Shown here: piece by piece, positions 1-7,903 of the stretch
Layout: each line of letters opens with the position of its first letter
Position numbering within the stretch: position 1 is the first letter of the stretch
DNA from: an uncultured Lachnospiraceae bacterium
GTDB taxonomy: Bacteria > Bacillota > Clostridia > Lachnospirales > Lachnospiraceae
Assembly: GCA_910587305.1 (NCBI GenBank)
Contig: CAJUKV010000042.1
Span: 1-30,875, forward strand
Direction of reading: 5' to 3'
Length of the DNA: 30,875 nt
Position numbers and translations under genes: made by a program
Notes under the pieces: model-generated
Database searches by the model: none
Seen by the model: only the letters and a program-made list of their open reading frames with translations
Told to the model about the DNA's origin: nothing

Positions 1-108
1 AATGTTTCTCTTTGAATTTTCAGGGTTGCATTGCTGTTTATTTGTCAAGGTTCTTTGTCAACATCCTGTAATTTTTGTTTATTAATTACTGTGATGTGCG
101 ACTTTCAA

Positions 109-137
109 ATAATATCAAATGAACCATTATTTGTCAA
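109..137 (-). promoter_or_regulatory. Strong sigma-A-type promoter reading out of the left edge
   Basis: On the minus strand a perfect -35 TTGACA (132-137) is separated by 17 bp from a -10 TATTAT (109-114). Directly upstream (about 140-185) is an A/T-tract block resembling an UP element. Two more TTGACA copies lie further downstream (about 41-62). The transcript would leave the window to the left. This architecture, and the leader-like bases near position 1-25, are what one expects before an rRNA operon, but the driven gene is not visible, so that identity is inference. Confidence 0.65.
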
Positions 138-144
138 CATATTT

Positions 145-183
145 TTGAAAATTTTTTGAAAAAAATTCAAAAAATTTCAAAGA
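145..183 (-). terminator. AT-only inverted repeat downstream of cvpA
   Basis: The arms TTTGAAATTTTTTGAA and TTCAAAAAATTTTCAAA are near-perfect reverse complements around a short T loop. It lies after the cvpA stop and immediately upstream of the leftward promoter at 109-137. It could end the cvpA transcript, act as an A-tract UP element for that promoter, or both. No GC-rich stem is present, so the terminator role is uncertain. Confidence 0.35.
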
Positions 184-243
184 ACACATTTTGCGCTCTC
201 TTATCCTTATATTTTCACCCTGTTTTGGTAAAATTTACACATT

Positions 244-633
244 TTATGTCAAAATAGACAATCCCCAATTCTTAAGAAAGTACACCAAAGCTCCAACGAT
301 TAATCCGGCCTCCACTAACCCTATTGCCGCCCCCATTAGCTTATCCACCCCTTTGATAACAGGCAGCTTTGCTATCAGCTCCAGAGAGGTAAACAGCACA
401 TGAACCAGCCGATACACCGCACATACCGCAAAAAGAACTACTGTCATCTCAATCACTTTGCTTATTTCTTTGTCTATGTAGCTTCCTATTGCCCCTATAA
501 TCAAAACTACACAAAAACCCGCCACCACCATAGCAATAAGCGAAATTATCTCCTGAACCAGTCCTTTGCGAAACCCGGACACAATTCTCCATATAAAAAT
601 AATCATAATCACTGCCAGAGAAACGTAATACAT
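244..633 (-). CDS. CvpA family membrane protein
   Basis: A 129-residue integral membrane protein resembling the CvpA (colicin V production) family. The hallmark GFRKGLVQEI follows a first hydrophobic segment (about residues 3-16). Further membrane segments are at about 30-50, 62-82 and 100-121, the last preceded by the family-like stretch LPVIKGVDKLMGAAIG. It is somewhat shorter than typical CvpA proteins (about 160-180). The molecular function of the family is poorly defined; roles in envelope homeostasis have been proposed. The start has an upstream AGGAAGG. Only 13 bp separate it from the preceding DUF5711-like gene, so it is probably the last gene of the leftward operon. Confidence 0.8.
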   Translation of the reverse strand: MYYVSLAVIMIIFIWRIVSGFRKGLVQEIISLIAMVVAGFCVVLIIGAIGSYIDKEISKVIEMTVVLFAVCAVYRLVHVLFTSLELIAKLPVIKGVDKLMGAAIGLVEAGLIVGALVYFLKNWGLSILT

Positions 634-646
634 TTGTACCTTCCTG

Positions 647-1858
647 TTATTTTAGCTCAATCGTATCTATAGAATCAGATGTTACGACCAAGTACCGATA
701 AGCAGAAGAGGTAGGAATTACCAGAGAAGCATTTTTTTCAAAGCTTCCTGCAAACTTTTCTACGCCGTTCATACTAAAAATCTGACAGTCAAGATCATTA
801 TAAATGATAATCTGATCCTTGTTAAAAACAATATCCGTATATTCCATATCAAAAAGCTGGGAATGCACCTTGCTGCCGGCTTTGTTATAAACATCCAGCC
901 GATAAGCCGCCTCCGCGCTCTGATTATGAAAGACAAGTCCTACATAATTTTCATTATAATAAATGCTTTGTACTTCTTCCTCCAAGAAACCGGATGCAAT
1001 GTTTACCGGCCTTTCTGCGCCGGAGAAAAAAACAATCCGGTCATCGGATACCGCAAAGGCGGAATCATTGTCCATAAACTGCACATACGGAACAATTGTG
1101 TCTAAGTAATCAAATCCGCTGACATAATTATCCGTTTCATTTTTGCCCACCTCGCCAAAATTGTAAAATGCCACGGAAGATTTCATATTTCCGCTATCCA
1201 CATATAAATAGGAAACCGCCATCAAATTTCCATTTGGCGATAGCGAAACGCTGACCGGATAACCGCTTTTATCCATGGTAGCTTTTCCATATACAATCGG
1301 TGTATCCGTATTTTCATTTCCGTTGTATACATATATTCTGGTCACATCCGCGTCGTCAAGCACAGCCGCCACTACGCCGTTTGATGAGACGCAAAAATCT
1401 CTGATGGGAAGGTTGGTATTGATGGTTCCTTTCTCGCCGTTTTTGTCCATAACATAAATGGTACGCCCGTTGTAATCCCCAATAGCCATCATCTGATCAC
1501 AAATAGAAATAAGAGGCGTCTGCATTTCATAAGTGCGGTTCCAGACCGCGTTTCCTTTTGCGTCTAAGCAGCTGGCCCCATCCTTGCTGTATAAAAGTAT
1601 ATTGCCGCCAAGCTCTTTTACCGTTGCCCCCTGTACAATAATCACGGGGAAAGAGCTTGTAACGGCGCCTTGCGTATATACTTTATTTTTCCATTGTATG
1701 ATGAAAAAGGCTATTCCCGCAACAACCAGCGCCAGAGTAAGTACGATTCGATAAAATATTGCCAGCTTATGACTTCGGATTTTTTCTTTATAGTCGACCT
1801 TTTTTTCCGCCTTCTGCCGCTTTTCTTTTTCTTTTAAATAATCACGTATGTTCGCCAT
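647..1858 (-). CDS. DUF5711-like membrane-anchored beta-propeller protein
   Basis: A 403-residue protein with a charged Lys/Glu-rich cytoplasmic N-terminus (1-31), one membrane segment (about 33-56) and a large extracytoplasmic domain. The domain contains recurring short strands of the form 'LLYSKDGASCLDAKGN', 'IYVMDKNGEKG' and 'SVSLSPNGNLMAVSYL', typical of WD40/PQQ-like beta-propellers. I recognise it as the DUF5711 type found beside cvpA in Lachnospiraceae. No enzymatic residues are evident. The start has GGAGATGAG upstream. It lies between an unknown membrane protein (38 bp upstream) and cvpA (13 bp downstream), so it is probably co-transcribed. Function is unknown; a surface or sensory role is only a guess. 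Confidence 0.7.
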   Translation of the reverse strand: MANIRDYLKEKEKRQKAEKKVDYKEKIRSHKLAIFYRIVLTLALVVAGIAFFIIQWKNKVYTQGAVTSSFPVIIVQGATVKELGGNILLYSKDGASCLDAKGNAVWNRTYEMQTPLISICDQMMAIGDYNGRTIYVMDKNGEKGTINTNLPIRDFCVSSNGVVAAVLDDADVTRIYVYNGNENTDTPIVYGKATMDKSGYPVSVSLSPNGNLMAVSYLYVDSGNMKSSVAFYNFGEVGKNETDNYVSGFDYLDTIVPYVQFMDNDSAFAVSDDRIVFFSGAERPVNIASGFLEEEVQSIYYNENYVGLVFHNQSAEAAYRLDVYNKAGSKVHSQLFDMEYTDIVFNKDQIIIYNDLDCQIFSMNGVEKFAGSFEKNASLVIPTSSAYRYLVVTSDSIDTIELK

Positions 1859-1896
1859 CCGCTCATCTCCAAATCTTTCGTATCAGGGCGTCCCAT

Positions 1897-2526
1897 TTAA
1901 TCATGGTCGTTCACATTCTCCACCAACGCCACCGCCCTGCCGGCCATCTCCACGAATCCATACATTTTATTGTAGTCGTTAATCGCGCTCAAAGCTATTG
2001 TCAAAATAATAATACAACTTCCATAAATCAATCTTTTAATCAGATCCCCTACGGAAAAAAAGGAATGCTTTCTGTGCAGATGAATCAGCTTTTCCGTCGT
2101 CTCATCTTTATCCGTTTTCCCATCCTCGTATTTGCGGCTTCTTTCATAACAAAAAATTAGATAATTCTGCATAGCCTCATTCTTGTCATAAAAAATATAA
2201 TATCCCTCCTTGGAACCAGGAAGCTTTTGTTTGTTCCCGTATATATTAACGTAGCCAATCAATTCATATTCTTCAAAATACTCTTTTCTGACCTGTTCCT
2301 CGTTCCTGCCATATTCCAGTTCATCAATCACGCTTGCAGCGCCAAATATCAGATAAAATTTCCGATTTTCTTTGCGACAGACATGTCCAAAAAGTGCAAC
2401 ACGTAAAGGAAATACTTCCTTTTCCCTCTTAAGTTCGTTCAAATAGGTACAGACATAATCCTCTAAGTAAACGCGTTCGTCTCCCTTTATCCTTCCGATC
2501 TGCTTTACCATTGTTGGCAGCTGCAT
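1897..2526 (-). CDS. Uncharacterised protein with C-terminal membrane segment
   Basis: I do not recognise a named family. From the ATG at 2526 the product is 209 residues: a soluble region (1-160) with a short conserved-looking core ('LRVALFGHVC', 'FYLIFGAASVIDEL'), then a single hydrophobic segment (about 164-183) and a short tail. The reading frame is open further upstream to 2613, but the 2526 ATG is preceded by AAAGGGGGAT at good spacing while the upstream ATGs have no ribosome-binding site, so I chose 2526. It sits between galM and the DUF5711-like gene, 38 bp from the latter, suggesting a functional link with that envelope protein. A tail-anchored or regulatory membrane protein is possible. 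Confidence 0.6.
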   Translation of the reverse strand: MQLPTMVKQIGRIKGDERVYLEDYVCTYLNELKREKEVFPLRVALFGHVCRKENRKFYLIFGAASVIDELEYGRNEEQVRKEYFEEYELIGYVNIYGNKQKLPGSKEGYYIFYDKNEAMQNYLIFCYERSRKYEDGKTDKDETTEKLIHLHRKHSFFSVGDLIKRLIYGSCIIILTIALSAINDYNKMYGFVEMAGRAVALVENVNDHD

Positions 2527-2640
2527 TACAATCCCCCTTTCGTACCATTGCCTCCATGCCTGTCTAAAGTTTAACATAGCCGCACATAAAGTGGGATTGT
2601 AATGCATCGTCAAAAGCGATCATTACACACCATAAAATTT

Positions 2641-3681
2641 TTATGCAAATTTATATATAGTCGTACTTTTATATACTCTCTCCGGTCCAAACACTGCGGA
2701 AGGAAAATCAGGTTTATTTGCAGTATCAGGAAAATATTGCGTTTCCAGGCACAGACCGTTTCTCTCCTCATATATGGCGTTTTCTTTGCCGGTCTGCTTT
2801 GTGATATAATTGCCTGCATAAAACTGTACCCCCGGCAAATCCGTATAAGCCTTCATACAGCGTCCGGATACGGGATCCGTCACAATCGCAAACTCCTTTA
2901 AAACTCCCTCGCCGCCGTCAAGCACCCAATTGTGATCATACCCGCCTGTTATTTTCAGCTGCTCATTGTCTGCGTCAATTTCTTCCCCGATCTTCTTTGC
3001 TTTCGTGAAATCAAAAGGCGTTCCGGCAACAGGCGCTATTTCTCCCGTAGGAATGGAACCGGCCCCTACCGGTGTGTATGCGGATGCCCTCAGGGTGAGA
3101 ATATGATCGCAAATAGTTCCCTTACCCTGCCCCGCCAAATTAAAATATGTATGATTGGTCATGTTGATAATGGTATTTTTATCGCTTTCTCCCGTATATT
3201 GGATTTTCAGCTCGTTATCCTCCGTGAGAGAATACGCCACCTGTATTTTCTTATTGCCCGGAAAACCCATGCTTCCGTCTTCATCCTCAAGAGAAAAGAC
3301 AATGCCGTCATTTTCTTCCCTTACCTTCCAGACCTTTTTATGGTATCCCTGTTCTATATGGCTGTGCAGATTGTTATCACCGTCGTTTACCTGCAATTGG
3401 TATTTTGTTCCCTCCAGCTCAAAGGACGCGTTTCCCACACGGTTTGCATTGGGTCCGATTATTGCCCCAAAATAGCATCCGTTTTCAAAATAAGGCTCTA
3501 AGGTATCATATCCCAAAACCACATCGGCAATATTCCCATCTTTATCCGGGACAAACAAATTCACTAAAATTGCGCCATAATTGATAACGCCCGCCCGCAT
3601 GCCTTTAGAATTTTCCAGCCAGTACCGGTATATTTCCTCCCCGGATTTCGTTGTTCCAAACAATTCTTTTTTAATCGTCAT
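2641..3681 (-). CDS. galM: Aldose 1-epimerase (galactose mutarotase)
   Basis: Interconverts alpha and beta anomers of aldoses such as galactose and glucose; cytosolic and usually feeding the Leloir pathway. The 346-residue length is typical. Family motifs are GPNANRVGNASF (about 76-87), NNLHSH (103-108), the catalytic-acid region NMTNHTYFNL with His177, GGYDHNWVL (246-254) and the catalytic-base region CLETQYFPD with Glu313. A longer reading of 17 residues starts at 3732, but the ATG at 3681 follows TTTTGGGGGT at ideal spacing and gives the usual MTIKK-like N-terminus. It follows recR in the same direction and has no other galactose gene nearby, so its place in the dnaX-recR block is probably co-transcription rather than a pathway link. 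Confidence 0.93.
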   Translation of the reverse strand: MTIKKELFGTTKSGEEIYRYWLENSKGMRAGVINYGAILVNLFVPDKDGNIADVVLGYDTLEPYFENGCYFGAIIGPNANRVGNASFELEGTKYQLQVNDGDNNLHSHIEQGYHKKVWKVREENDGIVFSLEDEDGSMGFPGNKKIQVAYSLTEDNELKIQYTGESDKNTIINMTNHTYFNLAGQGKGTICDHILTLRASAYTPVGAGSIPTGEIAPVAGTPFDFTKAKKIGEEIDADNEQLKITGGYDHNWVLDGGEGVLKEFAIVTDPVSGRCMKAYTDLPGVQFYAGNYITKQTGKENAIYEERNGLCLETQYFPDTANKPDFPSAVFGPERVYKSTTIYKFA

Positions 3682-3747
3682 TTTTACCCCCAAAATTTTA
3701 TTCTCGTGAGGATGTCCGGTAAAGTCCGGCATCCTTTGTTTTGCTTC

Positions 3748-4344
3748 TTAAATTTCCACCCGTCCCTCTAACGCCCGCAAAAGCGTCACTTCGTCAATAT
3801 ATTCAAGATCTCCGCCAACAGGAACCCCGCTGGCAATTCTGGTCACTTTTATTCCGGTAGGTTTAATCAGTTTACCGATATACATTGCCGTTGTCTCGCC
3901 TTCTAAACTGGAATTGGTTGCGATAATCACTTCCCCGACATCCCCCTCTAAGCGCGTAATTAATTCCTTTAGCCGGATATCCCCGGGCCCAATTCCCAGC
4001 ATAGGCGAAATAGCCCCATGCAGCACATGATAAACTCCCTCATATTTTCCGGTTTTTTCATAGGCCGCCAAATCCCTTGTATTTTCCACCACCATAATCG
4101 TCCGGTGGTCCCGTTTGGCGTTTGCGCATACGGGACAGATATCGTTGTCGGTTAAGGTAAAGCACTCCTTACAGTAACGAACGTTTTCCTTGGCTTCCAT
4201 AATTGTTTTGGCAAGCCGCTCCACCTTGTCCCTGGGCATATTAATCAAGTGAAAAGCCAGCCTTTGCGCTGACTTAGAACCGATCCCCGGCAATCCGGAC
4301 AACTCATCTATTAATTTGTTGATATGTCCGCTATATAAGTTCAT
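3748..4344 (-). CDS. recR: Recombination mediator protein RecR
   Basis: RecR works with RecF and RecO to load RecA at single-strand gaps. The 198-residue protein shows the expected order: helix-hairpin-helix GLPGIGSKSAQRLA (17-30), a four-cysteine zinc finger (Cys58, Cys61, Cys70, Cys73), then a Toprim domain with VVENTRDLAAYE and the C-terminal GGDLEYIDEVTL motif. Its ATG overlaps the ybaB stop by one base (TGATG), indicating translational coupling. dnaX-ybaB-recR is a widely conserved bacterial order. Confidence 0.97.
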   Translation of the reverse strand: MNLYSGHINKLIDELSGLPGIGSKSAQRLAFHLINMPRDKVERLAKTIMEAKENVRYCKECFTLTDNDICPVCANAKRDHRTIMVVENTRDLAAYEKTGKYEGVYHVLHGAISPMLGIGPGDIRLKELITRLEGDVGEVIIATNSSLEGETTAMYIGKLIKPTGIKVTRIASGVPVGGDLEYIDEVTLLRALEGRVEI

Positions 4345-4694
4345 CAGAAAGGAAGGCCCCCTCCCAGACCAAGGCCCCCTGTCATTTTGCTCATGACCTC
4401 CGCACTTGCTTCCTCCGCCATGCGAAGGGCCTCATTGGTTGCCGCCATCACCAGATCCTCCAGCATTTCAATGTCCTCCGGATCCACAACTTCCTCGGAG
4501 AGTTTTACCTTTGTCACTTCCTTTTTGCCGGTTACCGTCACTAAAACCGCTCCACCGCCGGCTTTTGCGGTGAACTCTTTCGTCTCAAGCTCCTTTTGAT
4601 TTTCCTCCATCTGACGCTGCATTCTCTGTGCCTGCTTCATCAGATTGTTCATGTTGCCGGGCATCCCGCCCGGAAATCCGCCACGTTTCGCCAT
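4344..4694 (-). CDS. YbaB/EbfC family nucleoid-associated protein
   Basis: A small (116-residue) DNA-binding protein family that forms dimers with a tweezer-like fold. Visible features are a Gly/Met-rich N-terminus, a helical Gln/Glu-rich segment (about 15-40), the core TAKAGGGAVLVTVTGKKEVTKVKL (described in parts: beta strands at about 43-70), and a C-terminal helix ending in a Gly-rich GGLGLGGGLPF. It sits between dnaX and recR as in most bacteria and overlaps recR by one base. The start codon is preceded by GAGGGATTAAT. That ribosome-binding site lies at the end of a duplicated leader repeat (4695-4833). Confidence 0.95.
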   Translation of the reverse strand: MAKRGGFPGGMPGNMNNLMKQAQRMQRQMEENQKELETKEFTAKAGGGAVLVTVTGKKEVTKVKLSEEVVDPEDIEMLEDLVMAATNEALRMAEEASAEVMSKMTGGLGLGGGLPF

Positions 4695-4758
4695 ATTAAT
4701 CCCTCATTCCTGCCAGCCGCCCTCGAATTTAGGCGCAGGCGTAAATTTGTTATGTGAA
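4695..4758 (-). repeat. 5' leader repeat, ybaB-proximal copy
   Basis: A leader element ending in GAGGGATTAATATG and supplying the ybaB Shine-Dalgarno sequence. Reading on the minus strand: TTCACATAACA, then AATTTA and TAAATT as hairpin arms around a GC-rich loop, then GAGGGCGGCTGGCAGGAAT and the ribosome-binding site. Clearly related copies precede the acetyltransferase gene (9457-9520) and glgC (19401-19461), a more diverged one precedes murF (29320-29385), and a tandem copy lies upstream at 4771-4833. Confidence 0.75.
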
Positions 4759-4770
4759 AATTTATTTTTA

Positions 4771-4833
4771 GCACTAATGTCCTATTCCTGTAAACACCCC
4801 TCAGATTTGAATGCAGGCGCAAATTTGCTGTAC
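4771..4833 (-). repeat. 5' leader repeat, upstream tandem copy
   Basis: A degenerate second copy of the leader repeat at 4695-4758. On the minus strand it has CAGCAAATTTGCGCCTGC, then ATTCAAAT and CTGAGGGG, then TTTACAGGAATAGGACATTA, matching position by position the AATTTACGCCTGC, AAATTCGAGGG and GGCAGGAATGAGGGATTA of the proximal copy. It ends at a GTG where the proximal copy has the ybaB ATG, so no gene starts there. Confidence 0.65.
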
Positions 4834-4853
4834 CGTTTACCGTACTTTCCACA

Positions 4854-6428
4854 CTATATGATTTCCGGTTCTTCCTCCAACTCTTCCACTTCCATATGAA
4901 TCACCTGGCTTATGACCTTGGTCAAATCGGGAAAAAGCTCCTCCGGATTCCTGCCCGGTTCCGGGCCCTGTATTGTCACTTTCATTTCTTTTTCCATAAA
5001 ACCGGAAAGAATGTTTTCAAATTCTTCCCTGTGGGTGTCTTCTTTGAAATAATCCAAAGGCAGGCCGTCCTGCACCACCACAAGCAGACTCCCATCCTTT
5101 GCAAGGCTGGGATACGCGTTCTTTAAGTATGCTTTCATGGGCATCGGCGCCTCTCCCACGATTGCCGGCCAGCTGCCCACCGCCTGTTTCACATCCTCCG
5201 GAATTGCTTTGGGAAGCTCCGCCTGCTTCTTTGGCGTCGGGGCAGTACCCGCTGCCGGAGCGATCATGGGGATTCCTTTTTCGATTTTTTCTTCCAGCTG
5301 CCTGATGCGGTCCACCAGAGAGTCCGTATCCGTCTCCATGCCCGGCCTGCACAATTTGATGATGGCCATTTCCACCAGTATTCTTTTCTGGGAAGCATAA
5401 CGAATTTGGCCGGAAGTTTTTGAAAGCACCCGGATATAGCGCATAATCACTTCATTTTCCGCCATCTGCGCTTCTTCCTTGAGCCTTAAAAGGTTTTCCG
5501 TGGAAACGTCTATTGCATCCTCCATTCCGTCCGCGGTCTTTACCAAAAGCAGATTTCTCAGATACCAGGTAAAATCCAATATAAACTGGGTCAGTTCCCT
5601 GCCCTGCATAATCATTTCTTCCAAAAGCGATATTGCACCCGTCACATCCCCGTTTAAAATAATCCGAAAAAGCCTGCTAAATACCTCCGTATCCACCGCT
5701 CCAAGCACATTAAGCACTTTATCGTAGGTGAGCTTTTGTCCAAAATGAAAGGCAATACATTGATCCAAAAGGCTTAAGGCATCCCGCATCGAACCGTCTG
5801 CCGTTTTCGCGATATAGCGGATTGCTTTCTCCTCTATCTGAACCTGCTCCTCCTCCATCAGTTCCCTTAGCCGGTCTGATATGGTTTCAATGGTAATCCT
5901 TCTAAAATCATATCTCTGGCATCTGGACATAATTGTGACAGGTATCTTATGGACCTCAGTAGTTGCCAATATAAAAATAACATAGGAAGGCGGCTCCTCC
6001 AGCGTTTTGAGTAAGGCGTTAAAAGCTCCTATGGAAAGCATATGAACTTCATCAATAATATAAACCTTATACTTCCCCTCAGCGGGGGAATATGCCACCT
6101 CATCCACGATTTCACGGATGCTGTCCACGCCATTGTTGGAAGCGGCATCAATCTCAATTACATTCATGCTCGCTCCCGCCGCAATAGCTTTACAGATAGC
6201 ACATTCCCCGCAAGGGCTTCCATCCTTGGGATTCTCGCAATTAACGGCCCGGGCAAAAATTTTGGCAATGGTTGTCTTACCGGTTCCCCTGGTACCGCAG
6301 AAAAGATACGCATGGGAGGTGCGCCCCGCCTTTATTTGATTTTTCAGTGTGGTAACAATATGCTCCTGTCCCTTTACATCTTCAAATGTCGCAGGACGGA
6401 ATTTTCTGTAAAGGGCCGTATATGACAT
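4854..6428 (-). CDS. dnaX: DNA polymerase III subunits gamma and tau
   Basis: The clamp-loader ATPase of the replicative polymerase. The 524-residue product has an AAA+ domain with Walker A GTRGTGKT (45-52), a four-cysteine zinc module (Cys64, Cys73, Cys76, Cys79), Walker B/DEVH (126-129) and the sensor/arginine-finger region TIMSRCQRYDF (165-175). The clamp-loader helical domain follows, then a proline/alanine-rich linker (about 390-415) and a C-terminal tau-like domain. The N-terminus MSYTALYRKFRPATF is canonical; the start is preceded by AAGGAAAC. It lies 39 bp after pfkA and 160 bp before ybaB. That gap is filled by two leader repeats. I did not see a slippery A-tract frameshift site that would force a short gamma form. 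Confidence 0.97.
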   Translation of the reverse strand: MSYTALYRKFRPATFEDVKGQEHIVTTLKNQIKAGRTSHAYLFCGTRGTGKTTIAKIFARAVNCENPKDGSPCGECAICKAIAAGASMNVIEIDAASNNGVDSIREIVDEVAYSPAEGKYKVYIIDEVHMLSIGAFNALLKTLEEPPSYVIFILATTEVHKIPVTIMSRCQRYDFRRITIETISDRLRELMEEEQVQIEEKAIRYIAKTADGSMRDALSLLDQCIAFHFGQKLTYDKVLNVLGAVDTEVFSRLFRIILNGDVTGAISLLEEMIMQGRELTQFILDFTWYLRNLLLVKTADGMEDAIDVSTENLLRLKEEAQMAENEVIMRYIRVLSKTSGQIRYASQKRILVEMAIIKLCRPGMETDTDSLVDRIRQLEEKIEKGIPMIAPAAGTAPTPKKQAELPKAIPEDVKQAVGSWPAIVGEAPMPMKAYLKNAYPSLAKDGSLLVVVQDGLPLDYFKEDTHREEFENILSGFMEKEMKVTIQGPEPGRNPEELFPDLTKVISQVIHMEVEELEEEPEII

Positions 6429-6467
6429 ATCGCCTGTTTCCTTCCATGACGCTTAAAGGCATCCGCC

Positions 6468-7541
6468 TTAATCGCCAAAACTAATTCCCAGCAATTTTGC
6501 TTCTTTTACAATAGATGCATCAGGAGAAACCATCTTAAGCTTTCCGGCAACCTCCTCGAGAGGTACCTTTACCACCTCACGGTTCTTATAGCCAACCATA
6601 AAGCCATATTCCCCTTTCAGGATAAGCTCCCCTGCCTCTGCTCCCAGACGGCTTGCAAAAACGCGGTCATAAGGACAAGGACTTCCGCCTCTTTGCGTAT
6701 GTCCGGGTACGGTAACCCTGACTTCCTCACCTGTCTTGTCCTGAATCTGCTGTGCCAGTTCATAGGAAACGGACGGGAATTTATAATTTTTCATCTTTTC
6801 CTTGTATTCTTTCTTGGATAACTTAGCGTCCTCTTTGGAAATAGCGCCTTCCGCCACCGCAAGGATGGTAAATCTGCTTCCGCTCTCGTTGCGCTCCTTG
6901 ATCTTGGAAACCACCTTCTTCACATCATACGGGATCTCGGGAATCAGGATAATATCCGCTCCGCCTGCCATACCTGCATTTAAGGTAAGCCATCCTACTT
7001 TATGTCCCATTACTTCCACAATAAATACTCTGCCGTGGGACGCTGCCGTAGTGTGGATGCAGTCAATCGCGTCAACCGCAATATTTACCGCGCTTTGGAA
7101 GCCAAAAGTCATGTCCGTTCCCCAAAGATCATTGTCAATTGTTTTAGGCAGCGTGATAATATTAAGGCCCTCTTCCCTTAAAAGGTTTGCCGTCTTATGC
7201 GTGCCGTTTCCGCCTAAAATCACAAGACAGTCCAAACGAAGCTTATAATAATTCTGTTTCATAGCGTCAACTTTGTCCAGACCATTTTCATCAGGATCCT
7301 TAATGGTCTTAAACGGAGTACGTGAGCTTCCCAAAATTGTACCGCCCTTTGTAAGTATACCGGAAAAATCACGGCCATCCAGCATACGGAAATTCCCGTA
7401 AATAAGTCCCTTATAGCCGTCAATAAATCCGTAAATTTCCACCTTTTCCTTGCTGTTTACAAGACATTTTACTACGCCCCTCATAGCGGCATTGAGTGCC
7501 TGACAATCACCGCCGCTTGTCAACATACCAACTCTTTTCAC
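6468..7541 (-). CDS. pfkA: 6-phosphofructokinase, mixed-signature (group III-like)
   Basis: Phosphorylates fructose 6-phosphate to fructose 1,6-bisphosphate in glycolysis. The 357-residue product shows the substrate loop TSGGDCQALN (8-17), the phosphate-donor loop GGNGT (110-114), the catalytic PKTIDND (132-138), MGHKVGWL (the MGR-type motif) and the C-terminal PGHTQRGGSP. The donor loop keeps the Gly associated with ATP use (GGNG rather than GGDD), but the Lys in PKTIDND is the residue seen in PPi-dependent enzymes. This combination fits the group III or mixed-substrate PFKs, so the donor should be tested. The start is GTG after AAGGAGGACAGG. A good promoter lies at 7591-7619. Confidence 0.92.
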   Translation of the reverse strand: MKRVGMLTSGGDCQALNAAMRGVVKCLVNSKEKVEIYGFIDGYKGLIYGNFRMLDGRDFSGILTKGGTILGSSRTPFKTIKDPDENGLDKVDAMKQNYYKLRLDCLVILGGNGTHKTANLLREEGLNIITLPKTIDNDLWGTDMTFGFQSAVNIAVDAIDCIHTTAASHGRVFIVEVMGHKVGWLTLNAGMAGGADIILIPEIPYDVKKVVSKIKERNESGSRFTILAVAEGAISKEDAKLSKKEYKEKMKNYKFPSVSYELAQQIQDKTGEEVRVTVPGHTQRGGSPCPYDRVFASRLGAEAGELILKGEYGFMVGYKNREVVKVPLEEVAGKLKMVSPDASIVKEAKLLGISFGD

Positions 7542-7590
7542 TTAACCTGTCCTCCTTTTTGCTGTGCAACGAATTATTTACGTGTTTTTT

Positions 7591-7619
7591 ATTATACATA
7601 ATTTAATGTCTTTAAACAA
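7591..7619 (-). promoter_or_regulatory. Promoter for the pfkA-dnaX block
   Basis: On the minus strand, TTGTTT (614-619 of the 7 kb region) is 17 bp from TATAAT (7591-7596), about 50 bp before the pfkA start codon. This is the best sigma-A match upstream of the leftward block that ends at cvpA. Confidence 0.7.
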
Positions 7620-7693
7620 CCTTTTCGCCTTCATTTTTTATTTCTTTGGAAAAGCTCAAGTTTCAAAACAACAAAACAAACTTCAATTTTGAA

Positions 7694-7722
7694 TTGACTT
7701 GTAATATCCAAACAAGTATAAT
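7694..7722 (+). promoter_or_regulatory. Promoter for tRNA-Ser
   Basis: TTGACT (7694-7699), 17 bp, TATAAT (7717-7722), with the mature tRNA beginning 36 bp after the -10 box. It is divergent from the pfkA promoter. Confidence 0.8.
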
Positions 7723-7758
7723 AAATGAGTGCCGACTAAATACTCGGCCGATTATCAT

Positions 7759-7844
7759 GGAGTCGTATCGAAGCGGTCATAACGGGGCGCACTCGAAATG
7801 CGTTAGCCCTCCGGGGCTCGAGGGTTCGAATCCCTCCGACTCCG
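7759..7844 (+). tRNA. tRNA-Ser (anticodon CGA)
   Basis: A class II tRNA. The acceptor stem pairs GGAGTCG (7759-7765) with CGACTCC (7837-7843), with discriminator G7844. The anticodon loop CTCGAAA lies between GCGCA and TGCGT, giving anticodon CGA (reads UCG, serine). A long variable arm (AGCCC-TCCG-GGGCT) and a T-arm GAGGG-TTCGAAT-CCCTC follow. CCA is not encoded (the next bases are CTG). A tRNA-Ser near dnaX-ybaB-recR is also the arrangement in Bacillus, there with the SRP RNA gene between them; none is seen here. Confidence 0.95.
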
Positions 7845-7857
7845 CTGCAAAATGGAA

Positions 7858-7896
7858 ATGGGGTTCCCGGCATTTTTTCGATGCCGGGAACCCCAT
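7858..7896. terminator. Strong hairpin terminator between tRNA-Ser and the AraC gene
   Basis: A perfect 16-bp stem: ATGGGGTTCCCGGCAT (7858-7873) and its complement (7881-7896), with a TTTTTCG loop. It lies 13 bp after the tRNA and 8 bp beyond the convergent AraC stop codon. Neither side has a long T-tract, but the position suits bidirectional termination. Confidence 0.75.
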
Positions 7897-7903
7897 TATA
7901 ATA

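Noticed and set aside
2527..2613. 29-residue N-terminal extension of the unknown protein
   Set aside because: No ribosome-binding site upstream of 2613, whereas the ATG at 2526 has AAAGGGGGAT.
2882..3501. Rightward frames inside galM, pfkA, glgC and other genes
   Set aside because: They lie wholly within well-supported genes on the opposite strand and lack motifs and ribosome-binding sites.
7542..7758. SRP RNA (ffs) gene near tRNA-Ser and dnaX, as in Bacillus
   Set aside because: No GGAAGCAGC-like core or matching hairpin was seen between tRNA-Ser and dnaX, nor in the dnaX-ybaB gap.
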